A DNA stretch of 64,000 bases from Siphonodentalium dalli (Eukaryota; Mollusca; Scaphopoda; Gadilida; Siphonodentaliidae): NCBI GenBank assembly GCA_032622095.1, contig CP136066.1, forward strand, positions 46,162,911 to 46,226,910, written 5' to 3'. Position numbers and translations under genes: made by a program. Under the pieces are notes generated by a model. It did not search any database. It saw only the letters and a list, made by a program, of their open reading frames with translations, and was not told the DNA's origin. This document shows, in pieces, positions 35,001 through 46,734 of the stretch (the stretch's first letter is position 1; every line of letters begins with the position of its first letter).

Positions 35001-35319
35001 AAATGGCCATGTCTCGTTCATACTTCCATTTATTTGCAAGGAGGTATATAGATGGGTCGTTAATTACACGAATTGCTGATCGAAAACAAATGTATACCCT
35101 GATAAATCTTTTCAAAGTTATATCAATTTGCCAGCTGCTTTTAATCATTGACATATACAATAAATGCTGTTTTTATCAAATCAGGAATAGATCCCACAAT
35201 CACCAGCCGCAAAATTATTATATTGTTATGACGTTGATTGTTATTAATTTGGGATCGCGCTATTTATTCTTCCATTCTACACTGAAGTAAAATCAGCTCG
35301 AACTAATTGGTGACTTGAA

Positions 35320-35870
35320 TAAGTATGTCTGTGAGTCCGTTAGTCCAAGTTATCATCGACGTAAACCAGCTAGTGAAATCACAGGTCCCCAGAACAAAAA
35401 TTGACCCCACCCCCAATACTACTAATTTGTTTTTTTTACATAAATGCCTCAGATATAGGTAGACTGATATGTTATTACTCTTCAATTTGATGTATCCCCT
35501 ATACAAATTGGTTAAGAAAAACTCCGGTTATGAGCACAGGTCTGACGCAAAACGGCTGTAAAATTTCACTGGTTCGAGAAGGTGTCCGCTAAACTGGATC
35601 AAATAGTCCGGTTTTAACACCGACTTTCACTTCAAAAACACGCTCAACGGTGAGTAGAACATATATATTGTACACCAATATACAATACATGTAGAAGCAG
35701 AATTGTTTACTGACCCACCCAAACAAACCATGCCACACCACGGCATCGTGTCTCTCGTATTTATTGAAAAAATCAGTTTCATAAACCCGGAGGTAAATTG
35801 CAATTTTCCAAAACCGGCCTTTTTGTAAAATATTGAAGACTAATTTGTCATGGGCCAAATATATAACTAA
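35320..35870 (-). repeat. Array unit U0 (inverted orientation)
   Basis: The reverse complement of this block matches the three direct units at 35990-38035: GGGTCAATTTTTGTTCTGGGG, the TTACAGCC-TTTGCGTCAGACCTG block, and the TCCGGGTTTATGAAACTGA block. Two minus-strand frames remain open across the shared core, as in the direct units. It is more diverged than the direct units are from one another. Confidence 0.75.
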
Positions 35871-35989
35871 GAAGTAGTGTATATACGCTCTAAATATTTA
35901 TGAAGTTGTATTCTTGTCCATAATTATATGTATGTTTTCAAATCGGCATTCGTGTTAATTCAGTCTTTGCATATTTATTTTATTTTTAT

Positions 35990-36673
35990 ACCTATATGTT
36001 GTGTTGCATAAAAACTATAAATAGTACTCATATATAGCAGACTCGCACACAATGGCTGGTTTTGGAAAATTTCAATTTGCTTCCGGGTTTATGAAACTGA
36101 TGTTTTCAATAAATACGAAATATACGATGCCGAGATGTGGCATGATTGTTTTGTGTGGGCTAGTAAACAATTCCTCTTTTAATGATGTAAAATATATATA
36201 TTCTACTATAACCGCTGATTGTGTTTTTGAAGCGCAAATCGGTGTAAAACTCGCACTCTTTGACCCAGTTTAGAGGACACCATCTCGAACGAGTGAAATC
36301 TTACAGCCGGTTTGCGTCAGACCTGCGCTCATAAGTGGAGTTTTTCTTAAACAATGTTTACACGTGATACATCAAATTGAAGAGTAATAACATATCTTTC
36401 TACCTATATATGAGGTATTTATGTAACACAAATTATTTGTATGTATTTTGAACATGATTGTGGACAAATTAGGCCGGGCCAAGTTGGTTACTTTCTATAG
36501 GATTAAGTACTATTGGGAGTGGGGGTCAATTTTTGTTCTGGGGACCTGTGAATGAAATATGTTGGGATAATGCTGGTTTTACGTCGAAGTCCCGTGTCAC
36601 TTTAATCGGTTTTTAATATTCATGGTTAAGTGCACACAATGCCGACAATCTTAGTATTCTCTAAAATTGTAAC
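35990..36673 (+). repeat. Array unit U1
   Basis: First direct copy of the 680-bp unit. It has CTATAAATAG (36015-36024) followed 29 bp later by ATG at 36052. The 73-codon frame from that ATG begins MAGFGKFQFASGFMKL and ends GVKLALFDPV. Compared with U2 and U3, an indel joins what are two frames in those units. Whether it is a gene is uncertain. Confidence 0.75.
36016..36023 (+). promoter_or_regulatory. TATA-box-like TATAAATA in U1
   Basis: TATAAATA lies 29 bases before the ATG of the unit's short frame. The motif is kept at the same place in U2 (36700-36707) and U3 (37380-37387). Spacing would suit a start site near CAGACTCGCACAC. It is only a sequence match in AT-rich DNA. Confidence 0.3.
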
Positions 36674-37353
36674 TATTATATATTGTGTTGCATAAGAACT
36701 ATAAATAGTACTCATAGCAGACTCGCACACAATAATTGCTGGTTTAGGAAAATTTCAATTTGCTTCCGGGTTTATGAAACTGAATGTTTCAATAAATACG
36801 GAAGATATGATGCCGAGATGTGGCGTAATTGTTTTGGGTGGGCTAGTAAACAAATTCCTATTCTAATGATGTATAATATATATATTCTACCAACCACTGA
36901 TTGTGTTTTTGAAGCGCTAGTCGGTGTAAAAATCGCACTCTTTGACCCAGTTTAGAGGACACGTCTCGAACGAGTGAAATTTTACAGCCGGTTTGCGTCA
37001 GACCTGTGCTCATAAGCGGAGTTTTTTAAACCAATGTTTACACGGGATACATCAAATTGAAGAGTAATAACATATCTTTCTACCTATATATGAGGTATTT
37101 ATGTAACACAAATTATTTGTATGTATTTTGAACATGATTGTGGACAAATTAGGCCGGGCCAAGTTGGTTACTTTCTATAGGATTAAGTACTATTGGGAGT
37201 GGGGGTCAATTTTTGTTCTGGGGACATGTGAATGAAATATGTTAGGATAATGCTGGTTTTACGTCGAAGTCACGTGTCACTTTAATCGGTTTTTAATATT
37301 CATGGTTAAGTGCACACAATGCCGACAATCTTAGTATTCTCTAAAATTGTAAC
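36674..37353 (+). repeat. Array unit U2
   Basis: Second direct copy, nearly identical to U3. The 90-codon frame 36683-36955 contains FNKYGRYDAEMWRNCFGWA and ends in VGVKIALFDPV. In the alternative frame the start codon equivalent to U1's ATG is ATT here, so that frame is not initiated in the same way. Confidence 0.85.
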
Positions 37354-38035
37354 TATTATATATTGTGTTGCATAAGAACTATAAATAGTACTCATAGCAG
37401 ACTCGCACACAATAATGGCTGGTTTTGGAAAATTTCAATTTGCTTCCGGGTTTATGAAACTGAATGTTTCAATAAATACGGAAGATATGATGCCGATATG
37501 TGGCGTAATTGTTTTGGGTGGGCTAGTAAACAAATTCCTATTCTAATGATGTATAATATATATATTCTACCAACCACTGATTGTGTTTTTGAAGCGCAAG
37601 TCGGTGTAAAAATCGCACTCTTTGACCCAATTTAGAGGACACGTCTCGAACGAGTGAAATTTTACAGCCGGTTTGCGTCAGACCTGTGCTCATAAGCGGA
37701 GTTTTTTAAACCAATGTTTACACGGGATACATCAAATTGAAGAGTAATAACATATCTTTCTACCTATATATGAGCCATTTATGTAACAAAAATTATTTGT
37801 ATGTAGTTTGAACATGATTGTGGACAAATTAGGCCGGGCCAAGTTGGATACATTTCTATAGGATTAAGTACTATTGGGGGTGGGTTGGGGGTCAATTTTT
37901 GTTCTGGGGACCTGTGAGTGAAATATGTTGGGATATTGCTGGTTTTACGTCGTAGTCCCGTGTCACTTTAATCGATTTTTAACATTCGTGGTTAAATGCA
38001 CAAAATGCCGACAATCTTAGTATTCTTTAAAATTT
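37354..38035 (+). repeat. Array unit U3
   Basis: Third direct copy. It keeps TATAAATA (37380-37387) and an ATG at 37415 opening a 43-codon frame beginning MAGFGKFQFASGFMKLNV (to 37546). An overlapping 90-codon frame (37363-37635) also stays open. Both frames are retained in all four units to some degree, which blurs which, if either, is coding. Confidence 0.85.
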
Positions 38036-38184
38036 CTTGCAAAATGTAGTTGAATTTTTCCACCTGTGTTCAGTCTGAGATTTAACATACACACACTATA
38101 TTGTTTCATAAATTCTTAACAAACTAGGCTCCGAACTTGGCTATGCCTTTCTGAAGCAAATGAAGTCCGTATACAATTAAATGA

Positions 38185-38450
38185 CCAGGATCGGTGAAGT
38201 TATACGTCGATTTCCATGTTATTAGTGCCGACCCCTATTGCGATAATGATTCCAGGAGCACCGCTAAAGATGTCCTACCTGACTTGACTCCACCATAGTT
38301 TTCGATGCTGAAAACTAATGATCACATTTTAATGAGATATTTACGACACCAGATATCGACATTTGTGACCCTTCGATGCTGAAAATAATTAGAAATGTCC
38401 TTGATATGTTACCGAGCGTGTATGCCCCCCGTTACGAACCATCGGCTACT
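38185..38450 (+). repeat. Old direct repeat, right of the 680-bp array
   Basis: Partner of 34741-35000, in the same orientation. The pair brackets the whole array, suggesting that an older, larger unit was duplicated before the 680-bp amplification. Confidence 0.55.
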
Positions 38451-38708
38451 TATCTTTTGAGGCGAAGTTTTGTGTCATAACTATCACTTGCATTTGTTCA
38501 ATTGGTTGACCCCCATACCCTAATAGCTAGATTGGTCTATCTATTGAACTGTTTGATCGAGGTTGGGCGAGACACTCCCAGTGAAAATAAAAAAAACACA
38601 AACCCTGTCTCTGATTACAAAACATAATGCATGGAAAGTATGATGAAGTGGCTCCTTTCGCTACGGGCAGGATAACCTCCTTAGTGTATGGTATTACAGG
38701 TACTCAAT

Positions 38709-39040
38709 CATATTAAGCGCCCATCAATTACTATTTATTTGGCTTCGGGGGTAAAAAAAATGTTTGATTCGAGTCGAGGAACCCACCCATCAAAGCTCAG
38801 AGTGATCAGATATCGATTTTTAAAATATATTATTATTCACAACTTGGTATAAACAGTGGCCCAATAACAGTCGACGAGAAGAATCCACATTGCGGATGAA
38901 GATGGATAACTCTAAAATCAAGTGGCTTTTTGTGTCAGATAATTGACAAACCGACAAAATTTCGTTGAACAAAATGTTGATAAATAACAGGTTTTGGGCA
39001 ATTTTATACTGCAGTTGACTGTGGTTAGCATTATTTTTGT
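38709..39040 (-). mobile_element. MITE-like copy related to 52129-52378 (inverted)
   Basis: The block begins ACTATTTATTTGGCTTCGGGGGTAAAAA and contains TTTGATTCGAGTCGAGGAA, CCCATCAAAGCTCAGAGTGATCAGATATCGATTTTT and GATGGATAACTC-AAAATCAAGTGG. These are reverse-complement or collinear matches to the element at 52129-52378. Its right end is not clear. Confidence 0.55.
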
Positions 39041-39849
39041 GCAATTAATCGATTCTGATAACTGAAGCAGCATTAAAAAAAATGTTGTTGTCGGAATCTG
39101 ATGATATGGGGACCATCGAATAACGCGACCGTTTTATATACATCATCGTCGTATCGTTTCGCCATGTGGGGTCTCAATACAAACCTGATTAGGATACGAC
39201 TAAACGGATGTCAGAAACGATGACATGCATGTCGTGTGATCAGGGTCTTATATGTCATCTTTAATTCGTCTGTTGAATGAGCAATTTTGACTGCTGAGAT
39301 GGATGTTCTAATAATTTAAATAATCCATTCGGGTGTGACTAATTACTGCCCGGGCAATCCCGGGCGGCCCGTGGGCCCGTGGGCCCGCTGACAATCTAAT
39401 ACGATGCCTTATGGTAGTAGGATAGAAAATAAGAATATGTCATGAAAATTGACTTGCTGTGTCATCTACCGGCGGGTTTATTAACCATTTAAATGCCGAT
39501 ATTGACACAAAGAACCCGGGAGAGCCCGGACAGACACAGAGACACGATCACATTATATATTGATGACTAATGGTAGCAAGGCACTCCTCTAAAGGTATAC
39601 TGTGAAGATGATTGACTCGCTATCTCGTTCACGGACGGCTTCATTAACTCCTTAAATAACGATATGCGCCAGAAGAGCAAAGGAGAAGTCCGGGCAGCCC
39701 CATGGGCCCACGGACAACATAATATGGTGCCGTTTGGTAGTGGGATACATACTAAGATAGGTTGCGAACGTGTATTTGCTGTGTCGTCCACCGCCTGTTT
39801 TATTAACCCTTTAAGTTCCGATATTGGCTAAAAGAACCCGGGTAGAGGA

Positions 39850-41035
39850 GTAGCTTAACGCAAAATCGTTCAATTTTGGATTAAAGCATGAAACATTCAG
39901 GGTTGGTTGGGTATGTGGTCAACATCAACCAGTTAGCTGGTTCCAGTATTTTGTGCCCATTTGACCTTCAAATTGACCTGGAAATTTCGAAAATTAGAGG
40001 TATATTTTGTGTCAAAATGGCTACATTAAAGGATATATAGATACTGTAGAATGTCGATGCGATGCCATGGATGTCCACCTTTGTATTGACAGTCAATTTG
40101 TATACAATAATCCAAAATGGCGCCGTAATGGACGCCAAAAGTACAATATTTGACGTTTTTTCCAATATCTTTATGATTAGTTTCTGCTTCTTGGAACTGG
40201 TTGAGAATTGTGACTTTATTTTGTATTGGTCATATCAACTAACCATTGGAGCAATCCCTTGAAATCGATTTTACAGAACACGGTATAAAAAATCACCAAA
40301 AACCAACATTAGGATTCTAGTCATATTCGTCAAGAAATAGGAAGAACCGTGTAATCTAAGTGACAAATGCCATTTCTTATGAATATTCCAACTCAATGGT
40401 ACCAATATTGTCACTTTGGCTCAAAATGGCCGCCAACATGGCTGAAATTATGGAAAATTGTAAATATTGCCTTAGTGTGTCATGCAACTACATACAAGTT
40501 GTGGTTGGTGAAAAATGACTATTCTGTCTTACATATATTGAATACTACCATTTCTTATGCAACTTGGTTGATTGTTACTATTTTAAACACTGATATTATC
40601 AAATTTATTTGATTTTTTTTATCACACTTGACATCAAATTCGGCAAAAATTAACTTTTCAGGTTAAGACCATTTAAAATGGAACTGTCTTTGGTATGGAA
40701 TGCGTTTACTGTTTTGATCTGTCTTATATGTGTCACACTGATGTGTTTTTGGACAAAATTACTCAAGATGGTTTGCAAAATGGGAACCTGTAAAATCGAA
40801 TTGTTGAGGGATCAGAAGGGGTTCTGACTCCATGAATAGCATATTTCATTGCTCCAATGGTCAGTTAACATGAACAGTACAACATAAACTCACAATTATC
40901 AACCAGTACCAAACAGCAGAAAGTGATCCTAAATATATTAGTGGATTAGTGGATTATAATCAGGGATACATGGACTATATATGTGCGAAGTTTGGTGCTT
41001 TAATCCGAAAGTGATCGATTCTTCTGTTATTGTGC
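39850..41035. mobile_element. Candidate inserted element with weak terminal inverted repeats
   Basis: Near the left end ATCGTTCAATTTTGGATTAAAGCATGAAAC is matched, inverted and with mismatches, by sequence near 40990-41030. The block splits a satellite junction (AGAACCCGGG before, GAGAGCCC after). The interior contains ATGGCGCC/ATGGCCGCCAACATGG phrases and no transposase. Ends and target duplication are not fixed. Confidence 0.4.
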
Positions 41036-41254
41036 GGGGAGAGCCCTGACGGACCCAGAAACCAGATCACACTATATATTGATGACTAATGGTAGCGAGA
41101 CACTTACACAACGTAAAATGTGAAGATTGACTCGCCATCTCGTTCATGGCCGGGTTCATTAACCCCGTAAATGACGGTATAGGTTAGATCACGATTGAGA
41201 TCGGGCGAGCCCGGGCGGCCCCGCGCACTGTATAATATGATGCCTTATGGTAGT

Positions 41255-42139
41255 TAGTCCAAGTCTTCTAGTACTAAAACCAGCTAAGATATTTTGATGG
41301 CGAGATGCATTCCTCTAACACGACTTACGCCCAGGATCTGAATTTTACTCGATTTACCTAACAAATCAATACATGATGCTATATACACCGGAAAGAGTGG
41401 CATCTTGTGGTCATAATGGTGTATAATAATCTAACTTTCATGTTAAATTACGCACAGAATATTCCGGTTGATTGACACCGACATCGCTGTTTTTATATTT
41501 TGTTTACGTTTTAACTGAAGGCTGAAGTGTTACGAAGACCCGCGGCATAGTCCGGAGTTTGTTTTGGCCGAGACGAATTTCTTACAAACAAAATGGCAGT
41601 CCCCATATTATTCTAATGCTCGTTGTGTTTACACTATTTTAAACTGTGAGATGGTTGTAATTCCCGTAATTTATTTAATGTATTACATTATTTCTTCAAT
41701 ATTTACTTAATCCATGAATTTATTTATTTATTGACACGTATAATTACGATTACAATGGATAATTCATCGTGCGTGGTTGCTCGAAAATCTACGGAATATT
41801 TTCACCGGAAAGTGCCAAACGCAGTTCGCGAGGTCAACTGAGTTCGCATACTTATAAAAATAGGTAAACACTATCGTAAATGTCTCTTTTCACATTAAAT
41901 TACCGCTTTCAATTCACAACTGATATGGGTTTCAGATCAAATAGCATGTCTTCTGCGGAAAATATCCGTTTATTGTCGCAATTGTGATATTTTATTTCAT
42001 ATAATTGTGGTTTTATTTGAGCGGGTCACTAACGCTTAAGTCGTGTCATAGGAATGCATAGGCCGCGATCTCGGACTAAAGGCCAGCATCTCGCCATAAA
42101 AATATGTTTGATGGTTTTAGTACGAGAAGACTTGGACTA
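41255..42139. mobile_element. 885-bp DNA transposon with exact 9-bp target duplication
   Basis: The element begins TAGTCCAAGTCTTCT and ends with its inverted match AGAAGACTTGGACTA. The terminal inverted repeat extends through GTACTAAAACCA and TGGCGAGATGC and, after a gap in one arm, to TGCATTCCT-ACACGACTTA. It is flanked on both sides by TATGGTAGT (41246-41254 and 42140-42148), a direct duplication of a sequence belonging to the host satellite. No transposase is encoded, so it is non-autonomous. A 9-bp duplication is compatible with several superfamilies (for example Mutator-like); I do not assign one. Confidence 0.85.
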
Positions 42140-43254
42140 TATGGTAGTATGCTCCATATGCTGTGCAAATTTACTTGCCGTGTCACCCATCGCCGGTTTT
42201 ATTAACCCATTTAATGCCGATATTGGATAAAAGAACACTGACTCGCCATTTTGTTCAAGACCGTGTTCATTAACCCTTGAATGACGATATGGATACGGAA
42301 AGCATGGGGCCGCCCGGATTACCCAGGCTCTCTCGTGCTTTTCTGGCCCATGTCATCACTTATGAACCCGGCCATGAACGAGACGACGAGTCAATCTTCA
42401 CAGTTTACATTTAGTGTCTCGCTACCATTAGTCATCAATATTTAGTTTGATCAGGTATCTGGATGTGCCAGGGCTGTCCCTGGTTCGTTTAGCCAATATC
42501 GGCATTCAAAGGGTTAATAAATTCGCCGGTTGGTGACACAGCAAGTAAATTTTCACAATATATGCTTATAGTGTATATCCTACTACCATCATAGTATATT
42601 CACTCTGGACCCATGGAGCTGCCGGGGCTTTCTCGTGCACTCTTCTGACCCATATCGTCATTTAAGAGGTTAACGAACCGAAACCATGAGCCAATCTTCA
42701 CCGTTTACGTTTAATAGGAGTATGGCTACATCAATATATAGTGTGATCGAGTCTCTGTGTCTGCACGGGGTCTCTCGGTTTCTTTCATTCAATATCGGCA
42801 TTTAAAGGGTTAATACAACCGACAGTGGATGATACAGCACGTAACTGTTTACAACATATGCTTTATATGTATCCTACTACCATACGGCATCATATTATAC
42901 TGTACGCGGGCCCATTGGACGGCCCGGGGTTGCCCGAGCTCGCATGGGCTCACATTTACCCATTGGCTCATATCGTCATTTAAGGGGTTAATGAACCCAG
43001 TCGTCAACGAGACGGCGAGTCAATCTAAAGTACTAAGGATATTTACTGCGCAGAAGATCCACTGTTAGTGACATCTTGATCCGCGACTTTGACATCTATC
43101 TGGACCGATTGAGGTCTCACCATATCGCGCTCATATTGAGAATGACACGTGTTTTTAAAACCCTGTTCAATCCTATGCTTCTTTGACAAATTGCGGTTGT
43201 AAGATGGATAACTCGAAAATCAAGTGGTTACTATTAACAATAATAGCCACACTC

Positions 43255-43510
43255 AAAAATAATTCAACGTAATATTACGACATAAACTGTTGGCAGCAAT
43301 GAGACCATCAGTAACTGTCGTAAAATTACGAGATTAACGTGATCTGACATTTACAAATTTGATCGTATATTTACAAAATGATCGTAATATTACGACAGAA
43401 ACTGTTGGCAGCAATGAGACCATCAGCAACTATCGTAAAATTACGACATCATCGCAATGTGAATTTACGGTTTATTCGTAAAATTACATGGCCAATGTAA
43501 TCTGACATTT
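43255..43510. repeat. 112-bp tandem duplication with TAAATATTACGA motifs
   Basis: ACTGTTGGCAGCAATGAGAC-CATCAG is repeated at 43288 and 43400. TCGTAAAATTACGA and CGTAATATTACGA self-complementary motifs surround both copies. Confidence 0.75.
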
Positions 43511-44180
43511 ACAGAAGCTGAGAACCTGGTGTGAATTGAACTGTGGTGGGGTTTCAAGCCTATCTACCCCTCAACATTAGAAACAAATGCCAATAAATGA
43601 CATAAGTAACTTTAGGATGGATGTGATCCATCTTACCACATAAAATTCAAATGCCAAAAGATAACAAACTCTGATAATTAACACCCGAATTACAAGGTGA
43701 TATGCTAGGACAGACAAGAGCCCTCGACTACCCGTATATGCCCCGGACCTCCCGTAGGTATAATATGATAATAACATGAGAGGAACAGAGGAAACACTGA
43801 CTATACCTACATCTAATTATAATAACATGGGAAGGACAGAGGAAACACGGGCTGCCTTCATATATTTACCAGTATAAATAACATAAACATGGGAATATGA
43901 ACAGAGGAAACATGGGCTAACTTCACCTGCATGATGGTCGGTGGTTTACATGCGAGCAGACAGTGCATAAATTACTTAAATTAAAAAAACATTATTGAAT
44001 TGTACACGACTGAGTGTAGCACACATGCCACACATGGTTTCCTATACCGGTACCAACAATTTATCTGGCTTTGCTGTGATATCTCCTAATTATAGGAAGC
44101 GATGTAATAAACCACAAATATAAAATAAATAAATGAAAGGCCGTAGTAACATTGAGTATTTTCAGAGAAATTGCATAGGG
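43511..44180. other. No gene; shares a 45-bp end with 57925-57968
   Basis: GAGAACCTGGTGTGAATTG, followed by AACTGTGGTGG, near 43518 occurs reverse-complemented at 57929-57965, marking a dispersed repeat end. The phrase ACATGGGAA-GGACAGAGGAAACA recurs three times between 43775 and 43915. No coding signal. Confidence 0.45.
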
Positions 44181-45652
44181 AGATACGACACTAGCATACA
44201 ACTCGATGTAATTAATTTGCACTCTTAGCGAGAGCCTCCGAGAGGGTCTCTATGCCAGCAGAGATGGCTGGCAATAGAAAACTATAGGGAATAAACAATG
44301 TTTTATCATATGATATGTCATATTTGTCAATTGTTTCACAGACAAACAAAATCCCGTACATGCTCATGCTAGTGGAGATGAGAAAATTTATACTTACATG
44401 TATTTAATTTACAGATGACTAATTTTTAGTAGCTTTCTATCCCTGCGGTTAGTTTTTTTCTGTTTAGTGTTGTGATGTTGGAATTTCAATGATAAATAGA
44501 TCCGTGATTTTCTTACCAACTGAATCACGTCAACATTGGAAATTCACATCACTGGCACTATGCATGGATGCTCCCAGCATTGCACGTATCTTGCCAAGGT
44601 ATATTACATTTTTTGGTACAGACACTTCCGATGGTAACTAAAATCTTGTCAGCATCATCGATGCAATTTGATGTGCCTTCAATCAATACATTAATATTAA
44701 TATAATTATGTACCTGTTAAATGTGCTTTTGTCATTTATTTGTATTTATAGTTATGTATATCAGATGCCATGTATATTGGTTTATTGAGATTAAAGAATT
44801 GAAAACGAAGTTTTTGGCGGTTTTAGTGTTGCAGTGACAAAGCATTTCCTGAATGAATTGGCGAAGAGGTCAGCCTCTGGATTGTCCCGATATCCACACG
44901 AAGATCTGATACAGGGAGATACGACACTAGCATACAACTCTATGTAATTAATTTGCACTCTTAGCGAGAGCCTCCGAGAGGGTCTCTATGCCAGGAGAGA
45001 TGGCTGGCAATAGAAAACTATAGGGAATAAACAATGTTTTGTCATATGATATGTCATATTTGTCAATTGTTTCACAGACAAACAAAATCCCGTACATGCT
45101 CATGCTAGTGGAGATGAGAAAATTGATACTTACATGTATTTAATTTACAGATGACTAATATTTAGTAGCTTTCTATCCCTGCGGTTAGTTTTTTTCTGTT
45201 TAGTGTTGTGATCTTGGAATTTCAATGATAAATAGATCCGTGATTTTCTTACCAACTGAATCACGTCAACATTGGAAATTCACATCACTGGCACTATGCA
45301 TGGATGCTCCCAGCATTGCACGTATCTTGCCAAGGTATATTACATTTTTTGGTACAGACACTTCCGATGATAACTAAAATCTTGTCAGCATCATCGATGC
45401 AATTTGATGTGCCTTCAATCAATACATTAATATTAATATAATTATGTACCTGTTAAATGTGCTTTTGTCATTTATTTGTATTTATAGTTATGTATATCAG
45501 ATGCCATGTATATTTGTTTATTGAGATTAAAGAATTGAAAATGAAGTTTTTGGCGGTTTTAGTGTTGCAGTGACAAAGCATTTCCTGAATGAATTGGCGA
45601 ACTGGTCAGCCTCTGGATTGTCCCGAAATCCACACGAAGATCTGATACCTGA
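44181..45652. repeat. Recent tandem duplication, 736-bp unit, two copies
   Basis: AGATACGACACTAGCATACA starts each copy (44181 and 44917), and the copies differ at only about a dozen positions by eye. Each contains GCGAGAGCCTCCGAGAGGGT, an internal imperfect hairpin around GTGATTTTCTTACCAACTGAATCAC, and (minus sense) the last 30-odd codons of a P-element-like transposase. The second copy continues into the rest of that exon; the first is cut off. Confidence 0.9.
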
Positions 45653-45817
45653 AAACAGGTTCTCTAGATAATCCTGATTTAGTCTGTTCGTAAGGAGATA
45701 TTTAAGTCCGTCTTCAGATAGTTGCTTCCAAAGTTCCAACAGCCAAGCGATGGAAACTCTCCATCCATTTATGGAGTGTAGCTCCTTCTTGTTTTCAATC
45801 AGTCTCATTTTCTCCAT
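45527..45817 (-). pseudogene. P-element (THAP9-like) transposase, C-terminal exon
   Basis: The 96-codon minus-strand frame holds a diagnostic block of P-type transposases: SINGWRVSI, then LTNRLNQDYLENLFSGIRSS, then CGFRDNPEADQFANSFRKC, close to the protein's end. In the family this region belongs to the RNase H-like catalytic domain and its C-terminal extension, which act in cut-and-paste transposition in the nucleus. The THAP DNA-binding domain and the first catalytic acids are not found upstream (45818-46730), so this is either one exon of an interrupted gene or a fragment. The adjacent copy at 44181-44916 carries only the last part of the same frame. Confidence 0.85.
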
Positions 45818-46734
45818 TTTTAAATATAGTAAACTTCTTCATTTATGAACATACCAATATATATAATACAACCGTTTTGTGTATATGTAAATTATAATGA
45901 TCTATGTACATGTGTACATTTAAATATTTCTCCGATTACTAGTATATTGCTACATATGGCAAAAATGCTATACATGAATAAGGTCAAACTTGGAATTTGA
46001 AAATTAGTTCTCGCATAATCTATTTTATAGTTGTTGTGTAAATTATCTATATAATTGTCAAATAAATAATATCTTGCTTGTAATTCTTCCATCTGGCATT
46101 GGCACAATTGATAGCTGTGCAATGTGTTTTGGACTTTTTTGGTACTTTTTCCAGGAACGTGGTTCGGTATCCATTTATAATCTTACTTTCTAAACAGGTA
46201 CTGAGTGTAGATTATATTCTATAATTAGCCTTTATATACATCATGTACCCCACAATTATGGCCATGGATTTCCTCTATATTGGAGGCATTTTAATAATTC
46301 CCCTATAGTTTCTCACATATATCACATACGAAAAACAGATAAAGTAGACCTTTCTTGTGTTTAGGAAGTAATATATTCACAGTCAGTGGCATATATATGC
46401 CACCATAGTTTATATGTTTGTATACAACCCACACATATTTCCAAACAATTCCGATCATAAGTCTTATGTTATCGGCATTATTCACCAGAGACACACACAT
46501 TTGTAATTATCTGAACTGATAAGAATACAGTGCTATGTGAAAAAGTTAAATTATATCATCCCTGCTGTTAATTGAAACTTAATCATCATTTTAATAATGT
46601 AGGTAGAGTTTTCCAATGCAATTTCATTAGAGACCCAGTGTCTCGACCCTCTCAGACATCAGCTGAGGTAATTACAGGTTTATCGCAGAGTGTTGAATCT
46701 CTCTGTAATAATAACTCTGGTATTTTCTAAAACA
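45818..46734. other. No supported feature upstream of the transposase exon
   Basis: If the transposase were split by introns, further minus-strand exons should lie here. The open frames at 45892-46122 and 46303-46500 show no transposase-like motif. Sequence is AT-rich. Confidence 0.4.

Larger units (their letters stand above)
39330..43060. repeat. Complex satellite of alternating half-units in both orientations
   Basis: Half-unit A has ATGCCTTATGGTAGTAGGATA, then TTGACTTGCTGTGTCATC, CCGGCGGGTTTATTAACC and AAATGCCGATATTG. Half-unit B has TATATTGATGACTAATGGTAGC, then TGATTGACTCGC-ATCTCGTTCA, GGTTCATTAACCCC and AATGACGATATG. A and B alternate, separated by CCCGGGAGAGCCCGG or GGGC(A/G)GCCC-type GC-rich palindromic text. 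Copies run forward near 39340-39850 and 41040-41250 and reversed near 42150-43030. Two other elements interrupt the satellite. Several short open frames cross the copies and are not genes. Confidence 0.8.

Noticed and set aside
44181-45652. The 736-bp tandem copies as terminal repeats of a transposon
   Set aside because: They are directly adjacent with no internal sequence and cut through a coding exon, so they are a simple tandem duplication.
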